NCBI GenBank assembly: GCA_964542765.1
Contig: CAZIVO010000031.1
Span: 1 to 31,510 of the forward strand
Direction: 5' to 3'
DNA length: 31,510 nt
Source: CAZIVO01 sp964542765
GTDB lineage: Bacteria; Planctomycetota; UBA1135; UBA2386
Below, piece by piece: positions 8,307-16,610 of the stretch (position 1 is the stretch's first letter; every line of letters starts with the position of its first letter). The notes under the pieces are model-generated. The model worked only from the letters and a program-made list of their open reading frames with translations. It had not been told where the DNA came from and searched no databases. The position numbers and the translations under genes are program-made.

Positions 8307-11300
8307 TCAGCGCACAGGATCGAGGCGCAACCAATCGATACCCATCCCGTAGCGCGCTCCGGGCCGGCCCTGTCCGCGAACGAATTCGACCCGCAGTCCA
8401 TGCACGCTCTGATCGAGCGTCAGGGGGCCGAAGGTCAAGGGACCAAAAGGGATCACTGCGGGGTGACGCAGATCGACAGGCTCACCGAGTGGCTTCCCAT
8501 CGAGAAGGAACCGGACCGTGCCATAGTTGGAAGCCTTGGTAAGACCCATGTGAAGTTGATACACACCCGCCTTCGTCACCGGAAGCTCCAGATCGAGGCT
8601 CGACCCTTCCACGGCACGGCTCCACCACAGGTGCGAACGACCGGACCACCGACTGACCTTTCGCTTGCTGTCGAGCGCTTGATTCACGACCCGCCCTCCG
8701 GTCGGATCGTCTCGCTTGAGCGCCTCACCTTCGATTGCACCCCAGACACGATGAGTCGCCGGGTCGAGCCTGGGCTTCTCCCCCGGTTCCGGCACCTGCG
8801 CCGGTGAAGCCAAGTAGGCGATGAGATCGCGAGCATCCTTATCGGTGAGCGATTGCAACTGACCTTCGGGCATCAAGGAAATCGGCAGGGTCTGCAGCGC
8901 AGCAACTTCGGATCGATCCACCACGATCTGCTCGGTCTGTGTCTGAATGGTAAGAGCACTCTCGTTCTGCGCCGAAATCCTTCCAGTGATGGCCCGGCCG
9001 TCTTTCATCTCGACGACGCTCATCTGATGGTCCTTGCCTACAAGCGCGTTCGGATCGATCAGATTCTCAAGAATGTAATCGAGATCAGCACGGTTCGACC
9101 CGGTGATCTCGGGACCGATCGCCCCGCCGGTTCCAAAAAGCTTGTGGCAAACGAAGCAGGTGGAACTGTAGATCACGCGGCCATTGCGAAGATCGGCCGC
9201 GGCAAGGAAATCCGAAGTGAGCAACTTCTTGTAGCGAACAATCTCCGCCACCTTGGACGCAGAAGTCGAGCGAACCGCCCCCCAAACTTCAGCAATCCTG
9301 GCATCGATGCCGGCATCTTTGAACCGACGCATCTGTCGGATCACGAAGGCTGTCAGAACCACCCGCGGCATCCGACCTTCCGCCACCGCATCCAGCAAAC
9401 TGCGTGCATAGGGCGCGCGCGAAGACATCACCGAAATGGCTGCCCGCTGCTGCGCCGGGTCAAAATTGCCGTAGTGATCGATCAGCACCTTGGGAGTATC
9501 TGCATCAGCGTAGCCACCGAGAGCACTGATCGCGGTCAACCTCAGTCCCGGCGTCGTCATCAGGTCATGCAAGATCGAGGGCAAATCAGGGTCGCCACCC
9601 TCTGCCAGCACCGTGAGTGCGTGGCGGCGATCTGCCAGGGACGTTTCGGAGTCGATCAGGGTTTCTCGCATGACCGGGAAGACACGGCGATCGCCAAACC
9701 GCACCGCCAGAAACTCCGCCCGCTCACGCACCAACTTGTCCTCGCTGGAAGCGAGCTTCCCGTAGATCTTCGACCAAGATGCCGGCATCGACGGTCGCGC
9801 TCGACCGCGCAAGGCCGTCACAACCTCGGTGAGCATCGAACGCTGCATGGCTGCATCCTCGACCTGGCCGATCGACGACACCACCGCATCGAGACCATTC
9901 GCCATGGACGCCGCTCGCCGGGTGATGAAACGCGCGAGCAAAGGAATCTTCGTCACCTGCGCAAGCCGCATGGCCCGCGCCAGATCCGCGGAAACCAGCG
10001 GCTCGATGCCATACCACAGGACGAAGGGGATGTTGTGATCGGTCGCATCTTCAGCGTGCCTGGCCAATCGCTCGGCGATCTCCCAGCGACGATCGAGGGG
10101 CAGCCTCTGCAAGGCACAAGCGAGGTAGAGTCGCACAACGGGCGATCCATCCTCCGCCGCCATGGTCTCGAATCGATCAAGGACTCGATCATCCGGGACT
10201 GATTGCTCGCACAGCAACTGAATACTCCAAGCGCGCACGTAGTCAGACTTGCTACGCAGCATTCGCGCAGCCACCGGAAGTGGAACACCCCCTGTCACGT
10301 GCAAGGCCCAGAGCGCTCGCAACATGATCGGCGTCGCGGGTGACGTCCGCAGAATATCTTCCAGCGCAACACGCGTGCCTTCCTCGAGCTCGCCGGCAGC
10401 CGCGCGTTCCTGCAGCAAGCGCCGAGAGTGGCGGACGAACCAGTCGTTGGAGTGGGTCTGGTAGCTGACAAGCTTGCTGTCATCAAGCTTGTTCAGATCG
10501 ACGGACAGATTGCGGTTTTCACCATACGAAAGCTTGAAGATGCGGCCGTTGCTACGGTCGTGCACCGTTGGATCTCTCCGGTGGCACTGGTTCTCGTCAT
10601 ACCAATCGATCATCCAGACATTGCCATCAGGGCCATAACGAAGGCTGACGATCTGGGACCACACATCGTTCGCGAACAGGAAGTCTCCCCAGTGACCACC
10701 GTTGAAGCTCGACCCCTTGGGGGTCAGGGAGTCGACATTGATCCGCGCCCCGTGAATGTTGTTCATGAACATGAGTCCCCGGAACTTGTCCGGCCATGTT
10801 CCACCCAGGTAGATCATCGCACCGACATGCGCATGGCCTCCTCCGGAACTCGATGACCGCCCCGTGCCCGAGAAGGGAGTCGTCCCGCCCCAGTGCATGT
10901 GATCAGCAATGGTCTTGATGTCGTCATAGGTGTTGGCATTGAAGTGGTTACCTGCCTGCCGCTGATAACGCCCCCCCTGGACCACGTGATAGAGATGGGG
11001 AATCACGCATGCCGTGATGAAGGCCTGTCCGTGATCATTCCAATCGATACCCCACTGGTTCGAAGCTCCATGCATGAACACCTCGAACTCGTGCCTCGTG
11101 GGGTGGTAACGCCATACCGCCGCATTCAGCTTCACCCGCTGATCCTCGGGAGTGCCCGGCTTGCCTACTCGCGAGTGAGTGAAGACACCATGACAGCCAT
11201 ACAGCCAGCCATCGGGACCCCAGATGAAAGCATTGAGAGTCTCGTGGGTGTCCTGGTATCCCCAGCCATCGAGCAACACAACGGGTTCAGAATCGGGAAC

Positions 11301-13490
11301 ATCATCGCCATCGCGATCGGGGATGAACATGAAGTGAGGTGCAGCACCAACCCACACCCCACCAAATCCAACCTCCAGACCACTGATCAGATTAAGCTTT
11401 TCCGCAAAGACCTTGCGGGAGTCAAATTTGCCGTCTCCATCGACGTCCTCGAACACGAGGACCCTGTCCCTGGCCTTGTCGGCAGCAACGCGCACGGGAT
11501 AGGAGTAGGACTCCGCGACCCACAACCTGCCGCGGTGGTCGATTGCCATCGCAATCGGTTGCTTGACATCCGGCTCGCTGGCCGACAGCGTCACGCTGAA
11601 TCCGTCGGGCACGGTCATCGCCGCGGCAGCGGCCTCTGGATCGAGTCCCGCATGTTCGAAAGCGTCGAGCGGTGGCTCTTCGATCGGATGCTGCTTGCCA
11701 GGAAATCTCGGCCGCCGACCGTGGAACCGAAAATCATCAAAGTTGATGTGGCCCCATGCCGAAGATTCCTCATCGACAATCCGGATACGGAGCAGCCTTC
11801 CTTTCTTGTGGCGAAGATCCAAGATCACCGGACGCAAATCCTCACGGTTGTCGCCCATGATCTTGAGGAATGGTTTGCCCATGGCCACATCGATCATCTC
11901 GACGCGGGTCTTCTCGCTCTTGCCGCCACCGACCAGGAAGCTTGCGTAGGGATGCGTGACCTTGAAGGCTGACGAGATCAAGCTCCCCTTGGGGGTATCC
12001 CCCACCTGTTCATAGCTGCCGATCCAGTAGTTGCCGATGTGCCGACTGCTGCTCTCCTTGCGGCGCGGCTTGACCGTGTCACCAAGCACCGGCTGACCGT
12101 CGAAAGCTTTGCCCACCGCCGTCCACCCCTGAAGCGTCCCCGACTCGAAACCCAGATTGAGAGATTGGCCATCCTGGTCCACTGGCTCGATGCCTGACGG
12201 CCAACCTTCGGGCGGAAAACCCGCGATGAGTCCACGGTCTTTCGGCCCCTCGTAGATCTTCGGCTGGGCAGTTTTCCACTCCTTGTCGCTGACGACCCGG
12301 CGACTCTGGATCATGACGTGCGCACCTTGCATTCCACCGGTAGCGATGTCGGGCAGACCGTCACCATTCAGATCACCAACAACGACTTGACGACCGACAC
12401 CGGCCTCGCCATCGGCCTGATAGGGCACCCAATCAACACCGTCATCGCCCCTCACGAGGCGAAACCAATAGACCACGGCACCATCGTCCCAGCCCGGACT
12501 CTGACGATGGTGCGACCAGTAGGTCTTGCCGGTGACGATATCCTTGAGTCCATCGCCATCCATGTCAGCAAGCCCCAGCGTGTGCAACTCGCTGAAGACG
12601 ACGCCATAGCGGTTCTCCGCAGGCTTACCGCCCATGATCAGATGCTGGGTGAAGTCGATCTCATCTCCGGCGCGCGACTGCTCGAACCAGGCCAGACCGT
12701 ATTCGTGTGCAGCCAAGCTGGTGATCACATCATTGTCGCCATCACCGTCGACATCATAGACCAGCATCTCGGCACCTCCGCGAGCCGTGAACCGGTATTC
12801 ATGGCGCTGCCACATCGGATCCCCCTCGAGTGATTCCGGTTGCTGGAACCACCCATCCTTGTGGATCACATCCTTGCGCCCGTCACCGTCGATATCGCCG
12901 ACACCCAGACCATGGCCGAACCGCTCCGATGCCATACGCGGCGAAATCTTGTGGAATACCCATTCGCCGAAAGGTGCCTGAGGATCGATGGTCGTGTAAC
13001 CAAAACTACCACCGCGCGTGCACACGAGTTCCGGGTCACCATCGCCGACGAGATCGACGAAGTGCGGCGACTCGTTCGAGACCCAGTTGAAGACCTGGTG
13101 CTTGGTCCAGTGCTGGTCAAATCCATCTGCTCCTGGATTTTCATAGACATGAGCTGGCGTCCCTGGAAATCCGACGACGAAAACGTCCCCGCGACCATCC
13201 GCATTGAAGTCATGCACCCATGCAAAGAAGTGATCGGCGTAACCGTCACGGTTCTGCGGAACCGGCGGATAGATCTCATGCTGTGCCTTGAAGTCGGGAC
13301 CGGCATACCAGTGCGGGCCATAGACAACATCGGCAGTGCCATCGCCGTTCAAATCGCCGATGCCCACACCTTCGCTGAAATAGACATCGGTGAGTTGCGA
13401 CCGGGCAAACGAATGAAGCGTTTGACCGCTGGCGACACCGGAAAGGATCAAGAACGTGCCAATCAGCGATGCTAGAGGACGGTGGGACAT
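8307..13490 (-). CDS. Giant secreted FG-GAP / PVC-type dehydrogenase / cytochrome c fusion
   Basis: A 1727-aa exported protein. A signal peptide (residues 1-22, SLIGTFLILSGVASGQ) follows the ATG at 13488-13490, which has GGAG 10 nt upstream; an in-frame start 20 codons earlier would bury the signal and is rejected. Domains in order: FG-GAP/VCBS beta-propeller repeats (about 45-405) with Ca-binding loops such as DLNGDGTAD, DIDGDGRKD and DVDGDGDND; a lectin-like beta domain (about 445-592) ending WGHINFDDFRFHG; the Pirellula/Verrucomicrobium 'membrane-bound dehydrogenase' propeller (about 627-1010, starting VPDGFSVTLSASEPD); HEAT-type helices (about 1030-1400); a haem domain with C1445-F-V-C-H and a likely distal Met (M1540 in SLMPEG); and a C-terminal carbohydrate-binding-like beta domain (about 1590-1727). 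Substrate unknown; such proteins are thought to oxidise sugars in the periplasm or outside the cell. Confidence 0.93.
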   Translation of the reverse strand: MSHRPLASLIGTFLILSGVASGQTLHSFARSQLTDVYFSEGVGIGDLNGDGTADVVYGPHWYAGPDFKAQHEIYPPVPQNRDGYADHFFAWVHDFNADGRGDVFVVGFPGTPAHVYENPGADGFDQHWTKHQVFNWVSNESPHFVDLVGDGDPELVCTRGGSFGYTTIDPQAPFGEWVFHKISPRMASERFGHGLGVGDIDGDGRKDVIHKDGWFQQPESLEGDPMWQRHEYRFTARGGAEMLVYDVDGDGDNDVITSLAAHEYGLAWFEQSRAGDEIDFTQHLIMGGKPAENRYGVVFSELHTLGLADMDGDGLKDIVTGKTYWSHHRQSPGWDDGAVVYWFRLVRGDDGVDWVPYQADGEAGVGRQVVVGDLNGDGLPDIATGGMQGAHVMIQSRRVVSDKEWKTAQPKIYEGPKDRGLIAGFPPEGWPSGIEPVDQDGQSLNLGFESGTLQGWTAVGKAFDGQPVLGDTVKPRRKESSSRHIGNYWIGSYEQVGDTPKGSLISSAFKVTHPYASFLVGGGKSEKTRVEMIDVAMGKPFLKIMGDNREDLRPVILDLRHKKGRLLRIRIVDEESSAWGHINFDDFRFHGRRPRFPGKQHPIEEPPLDAFEHAGLDPEAAAAAMTVPDGFSVTLSASEPDVKQPIAMAIDHRGRLWVAESYSYPVRVAADKARDRVLVFEDVDGDGKFDSRKVFAEKLNLISGLEVGFGGVWVGAAPHFMFIPDRDGDDVPDSEPVVLLDGWGYQDTHETLNAFIWGPDGWLYGCHGVFTHSRVGKPGTPEDQRVKLNAAVWRYHPTRHEFEVFMHGASNQWGIDWNDHGQAFITACVIPHLYHVVQGGRYQRQAGNHFNANTYDDIKTIADHMHWGGTTPFSGTGRSSSSGGGHAHVGAMIYLGGTWPDKFRGLMFMNNIHGARINVDSLTPKGSSFNGGHWGDFLFANDVWSQIVSLRYGPDGNVWMIDWYDENQCHRRDPTVHDRSNGRIFKLSYGENRNLSVDLNKLDDSKLVSYQTHSNDWFVRHSRRLLQERAAAGELEEGTRVALEDILRTSPATPIMLRALWALHVTGGVPLPVAARMLRSKSDYVRAWSIQLLCEQSVPDDRVLDRFETMAAEDGSPVVRLYLACALQRLPLDRRWEIAERLARHAEDATDHNIPFVLWYGIEPLVSADLARAMRLAQVTKIPLLARFITRRAASMANGLDAVVSSIGQVEDAAMQRSMLTEVVTALRGRARPSMPASWSKIYGKLASSEDKLVRERAEFLAVRFGDRRVFPVMRETLIDSETSLADRRHALTVLAEGGDPDLPSILHDLMTTPGLRLTAISALGGYADADTPKVLIDHYGNFDPAQQRAAISVMSSRAPYARSLLDAVAEGRMPRVVLTAFVIRQMRRFKDAGIDARIAEVWGAVRSTSASKVAEIVRYKKLLTSDFLAAADLRNGRVIYSSTCFVCHKLFGTGGAIGPEITGSNRADLDYILENLIDPNALVGKDHQMSVVEMKDGRAITGRISAQNESALTIQTQTEQIVVDRSEVAALQTLPISLMPEGQLQSLTDKDARDLIAYLASPAQVPEPGEKPRLDPATHRVWGAIEGEALKRDDPTGGRVVNQALDSKRKVSRWSGRSHLWWSRAVEGSSLDLELPVTKAGVYQLHMGLTKASNYGTVRFLLDGKPLGEPVDLRHPAVIPFGPLTFGPLTLDQSVHGLRVEFVRGQGRPGARYGMGIDWLRLDPVR

Positions 13491-13621
13491 GGCGTGGATT
13501 CTCCAAGCAATGCCGTCATAGCTCAACACAGACGGTCGATAAGACAGCAAAGAAGATGCTCGCCATCTCGATATCCGCCGATCAGTTCATCACGGCTACA
13601 TGCCATCACGATCTGGAGCCG
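13491..13621. other. Short intergenic region before the giant cytochrome gene
   Basis: About 130 bases between the SDR stop and the start of the giant FG-GAP/cytochrome gene, both minus strand. It contains the GGAG ribosome site of the latter at about 13501-13504. No clear sigma-70-like promoter or terminator hairpin is visible, so whether the giant gene is read through from the nucleoside operon is open. Confidence 0.4.
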
Positions 13622-13636
13622 TCATCTGGAGCCGTC
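13611..13636. repeat. Perfect 13-bp tandem duplication across the SDR stop codon
   Basis: The 13-mer ATCTGGAGCCGTC is present twice, back to back (13611-13623 and 13624-13636). On the minus strand the copy boundary falls at the TGA stop of the SDR gene, so the duplication sits half in the C-terminal codons (GSR) and half in the 3' untranslated region. It looks like a replication-slippage event with no obvious function. Confidence 0.85.
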
Positions 13637-14431
13637 GTGGCCCTTCCAGCTCTTCATGCTCCGATAAACACCGAATCCACGCGCCACACGGTCGAAGATC
13701 GGCCCTGGCAAGACCCCCTGCAAGAAGGGGGAGATCTTGATCAAGAAGGGCGTGCGAACGCACCTGACGTTGCCAACGATCGCCCGCAATATCAAGCGCC
13801 CGAGTTGCTCGGAGGACAAGGAGCGAGTCCCGGACGGCGTTGATACCCCATCGAACATCCCTGTATCCACGAAGCTCGGGCAGATCGATGAGACCTGCAC
13901 ATGGCGATGGCCGAGTTCGGCCAGTTCGAGGCGAATCGACTCCGAGAAACCGAGTGCCGCCCACTTGCTCGATGCATAGACCGAGCCCCACGGCAAGCCA
14001 ATATAGGCCGCAGCACTGGCGACATTGACAAGATGCGACTGAGGCCGCCCGATCAGATCGCCCAGAAAAGCATGCGTCATGGCAACCACGCCGAAGGTGT
14101 TCACCTCATAGGTCTTCGCATGATCGGCGAGCGGAACATCGAGGAAAGCTCCACCGGTAACCACCCCGGCATTATTGATGAGGATATCGATCGGTCCTCC
14201 ATCCTCGATGACGCGCTTGCGGACCCCGGCAATCGCATCAGGATCGGTTACATCCAGAACATATCGAGATGAGCGGCCACCGATCTCATCGGCAACTTCA
14301 TCGAGCTTGGATGATTGGAGATCGGTCAACACCAGTTCGGCGCCGGCCCGCGCCAGTTCACAGGCAACAGCCTTGCCAATCCCCTGAGCTGCCCCGGTTA
14401 CCAGAACCCGCTTGCCCTCGACCCGAGTCAC
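13622..14431 (-). CDS. Short-chain dehydrogenase/reductase (SDR), substrate unknown
   Basis: A classical SDR oxidoreductase of about 269 aa. The cofactor loop is TGAAQGIG near the N-terminus, followed by DLQSS (an acidic residue after strand 2, suggesting NAD preference), NNAG, and the catalytic Ser (VNVASAAA) with Tyr and Lys in YASSK. The C-terminus, FDRVARGFGVYRSMKSWKGH, is seen in a subset of membrane-associated or steroid/retinol-like SDRs, so the substrate may be hydrophobic (weak inference). The start is uncertain. A GTG at 14429-14431 gives the usual short lead before the Rossmann loop and leaves 13 bp after the phosphorylase stop; an in-frame TTG at 14459-14461 would add ten Trp/Gly-rich residues and overlap that gene. 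It is the last gene of the nucleoside operon, but its role in nucleoside catabolism is not obvious. Confidence 0.88.
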   Translation of the reverse strand: MTRVEGKRVLVTGAAQGIGKAVACELARAGAELVLTDLQSSKLDEVADEIGGRSSRYVLDVTDPDAIAGVRKRVIEDGGPIDILINNAGVVTGGAFLDVPLADHAKTYEVNTFGVVAMTHAFLGDLIGRPQSHLVNVASAAAYIGLPWGSVYASSKWAALGFSESIRLELAELGHRHVQVSSICPSFVDTGMFDGVSTPSGTRSLSSEQLGRLILRAIVGNVRCVRTPFLIKISPFLQGVLPGPIFDRVARGFGVYRSMKSWKGHDGSR

Positions 14432-14444
14432 CGCCCAACCCCAC

Positions 14445-15755
14445 TCATGCCATCCTCCCAAGGATCAGTGGGCCAGGCTTCACCGATTCGTCTGAAATCT
14501 TGATCGCATCCGTCAACTCCGCGATCGCTCGCCCGGCATCGTCATCGGATGCCGCATGAATGACCGCCAGTGGCTGGCCGCTGGAGACCTGATCACCAAG
14601 ATCCACCTCGAACACCACGCCAACGCCAGGGTCCACCTGATCGTCCGGTTGCTGACGCCCGGCACCCAGATTCATTGCACAATCACCCACGGCAAGCGGG
14701 TCGATATCAGCAACGAAACCGTCGGACGAACTCACGAGCTCTCGCTGGACCGAAGCCATCGGCAGAACGTTCGGGTTGTCGAGGAAATGCGGATCGCCGC
14801 CCTGCCGTTCGATGTTCCGTCGCCAGCAAGCTTCCACCTCACCACTGCTCAGCAAGCGATCGAGGATCTCGCGAGCTTCGGGAACTGTCTTGGCCACCTC
14901 GCCGAGAACCAGCATCTCGGCCGAGAGTTCCATGGATATCTCAAGCAAGTCCTGTGGACCCTCACCACGGAGGCAATCAACAATCTCGCGGAGTTCCAGG
15001 GCATTGCCAACCGCACGACCGAGCGGCGTGTCCATGTTCGTCAGCAACGCCGTAACACGCTTGCCGGCTGCCTTGCCGGTGGAAACGATGCTCTTCATCA
15101 AGGTTTCAGCATCCGTCCGCGTCTTCATGAAGGCCGCGCGGCCACACTTCACATCCATGACCAGAGCATCGATGCCTTCGGCCAACTTCTTCGAAAGGAT
15201 CGATGCGGTGATCAAGGGGATACTCTCCACCGTCCCGGTCACATCTCGAATCGCATACATACGCCTATCGGCCGGAGCGATCTCGCCGGTAGCAGCCGCC
15301 ATCACGAAGCCACAATCACCGAGAACCGACCGAAACTCATTCAGAGACAGATCCGTTCGATAACCAGGAATCGACTGCAGCTTGTCGATCGTCCCACCGG
15401 TATGGCCGAGGCCGCGACCGGAAATCATCGGCACGGGTATACCGGCGGCGGCCACCAGCGGTGCCAGCAGCAGGCTGACCTTGTCGCCAACCCCGCCGGT
15501 CGAGTGCTTGTCGACCTTGACGCCGGCGATCTCGGTCAGGTCCAGGACCGTCCCCGAATCGCGCATCGCCAGAGTCAAGTCGGAGGTCTCATCCACCGTC
15601 ATGCCACGGCAGCAGACAGCCATCAAGAAGGCGCCGAGCTGGGCATCCCCGAAGGAGCCGTCGACAACGCCGGATACGAGATCGCGAATCTCCTCCCCGG
15701 TGAATTCGCCCCCCTCGCGCTTTTTCCTGATCAGCTCGCCAGGGTGGCGTTTCAC
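14445..15755 (-). CDS. pdp: Pyrimidine-nucleoside (thymidine) phosphorylase
   Basis: Splits thymidine, deoxyuridine or uridine with phosphate to the free base and (deoxy)ribose-1-phosphate. The family signature SGRGLGHTGGT is clear, with KHSTGGVGDKVS upstream binding phosphate. The three-domain layout ends in a C-terminal beta domain (PGVGVVFEVDLGDQVSSGQP). The open frame extends 28 codons further upstream into the neighbouring gene, but the conserved protein begins at VKRHPGELIRKKREGGE. A GTG at 15753-15755 makes a four-base GTGA overlap with the upstream stop and gives 436 aa, matching DeoA/Pdp (about 433-440), so I chose it. Whether it is a thymidine-specific DeoA or a broad Pdp cannot be told from sequence alone. 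Together with cdd and deoC in the same operon it feeds deoxyribose phosphate into central metabolism. Confidence 0.94.
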   Translation of the reverse strand: MKRHPGELIRKKREGGEFTGEEIRDLVSGVVDGSFGDAQLGAFLMAVCCRGMTVDETSDLTLAMRDSGTVLDLTEIAGVKVDKHSTGGVGDKVSLLLAPLVAAAGIPVPMISGRGLGHTGGTIDKLQSIPGYRTDLSLNEFRSVLGDCGFVMAAATGEIAPADRRMYAIRDVTGTVESIPLITASILSKKLAEGIDALVMDVKCGRAAFMKTRTDAETLMKSIVSTGKAAGKRVTALLTNMDTPLGRAVGNALELREIVDCLRGEGPQDLLEISMELSAEMLVLGEVAKTVPEAREILDRLLSSGEVEACWRRNIERQGGDPHFLDNPNVLPMASVQRELVSSSDGFVADIDPLAVGDCAMNLGAGRQQPDDQVDPGVGVVFEVDLGDQVSSGQPLAVIHAASDDDAGRAIAELTDAIKISDESVKPGPLILGRMA

Positions 15756-16606
15756 ATCGACACCGGGTGCCAGAAAGTCTTGACCTCCACGAAGGGCTCC
15801 ACCCACAGGAGGCTTGCGAGACGACCGGGACGACGCCACTCGCCATCGTCGAGGTCCGCGTATCGCACACGCTTGACACTGTCAGCCGCCGCCGCGCTGG
15901 CAGCTTGGTCCGGTGAACCCGCGATCAGCAAGCCATCAACATCACGATGCGATGACATCTGCGACACCAGTTCGTCGCGAAAACCGCCGAGGAGATTGAC
16001 CGTGCCCGCCGGCACATCGCTGACCGCCAACAATTCACCCAACGCGAGTCCCGCCAGCGGCGCTGCCTCGCTGACCAGCGCGACCACCGTGTTGCCACCC
16101 GCAAGGATCGGGCAAAGCAGGCCGACCAGTCCGAGCAAACCCGGCTGCTCGGGCGCGACCGCACAGATCACGCCCGTCGGTTCCACCGTTGTGAAGTTGA
16201 AAAATGGTCCGCTAACATCGTTCTGCGAACCCAACAAACTCTGCAACTTGTCGGGCAATCCTGCATACCAGGTCACGAGATCGATCGCCATCTCGACCTC
16301 CTTGCCGGCTGCGGCTGCCGTCATGCCACTACCAGCCCTCAATTCGTCGATCAGGGATGTCTTGCGCGTCTCCATGATCTCGGCCAGGCGATAGATGATT
16401 TGACCCCGGTTGTAGGCGGTCTTACCACTCCATCCAGCCAGGGCCGAACGCGCCGCAACCACCGCCTCGCGAAGATCCTTTCGGCTCGCGCGCGCAACGT
16501 TGCAATCATCGAGCCCTTCGGGCCGGAAGCTGCGCCCTGACTCGCTACGCGGGAAGGCTCCCCCGATGAAGAGCTTGTAGGTCTTGCGGACATTGACTCT
16601 GGCCAT
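15752..16606 (-). CDS. Truncated, non-catalytic aldehyde dehydrogenase-like protein (ALDH16 second-domain type)
   Basis: A 284-aa ALDH-fold protein with only the coenzyme-binding half. KLFIGGAFPRSESGRSF opens it as in ALDHs, and the Rossmann region reads EPTGVICAVAPEQPGLLGLV, GGNTVVAL and PAGTVNLLGG. The segment where the catalytic Glu (ELGG) and Cys (GQxC) should follow is absent; the protein instead ends with about 40 residues (ADLDDGEWRRPGRLASLLWVEPFVEVKTFWHP). The ATG at 16604-16606 has GGAGG 8 nt upstream and lies 4 bp after the stop of the full ALDH gene; a GTG five codons earlier is less likely. ALDH16 proteins consist of a classical ALDH domain followed by a second, catalytically dead ALDH-like domain, and the summed length of these two genes (503 + 284) fits. 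It is probably a structural or oligomerisation partner of the upstream enzyme (inference). Confidence 0.88.
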   Translation of the reverse strand: MARVNVRKTYKLFIGGAFPRSESGRSFRPEGLDDCNVARASRKDLREAVVAARSALAGWSGKTAYNRGQIIYRLAEIMETRKTSLIDELRAGSGMTAAAAGKEVEMAIDLVTWYAGLPDKLQSLLGSQNDVSGPFFNFTTVEPTGVICAVAPEQPGLLGLVGLLCPILAGGNTVVALVSEAAPLAGLALGELLAVSDVPAGTVNLLGGFRDELVSQMSSHRDVDGLLIAGSPDQAASAAAADSVKRVRYADLDDGEWRRPGRLASLLWVEPFVEVKTFWHPVSM

Positions 16607-16610
16607 CGAA

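Noticed and set aside
8853..11972. Plus-strand frames of 449 and 359 codons
   Set aside because: Both are antisense to the giant FG-GAP/cytochrome gene and look like shadow translation rich in His, Arg and Pro.
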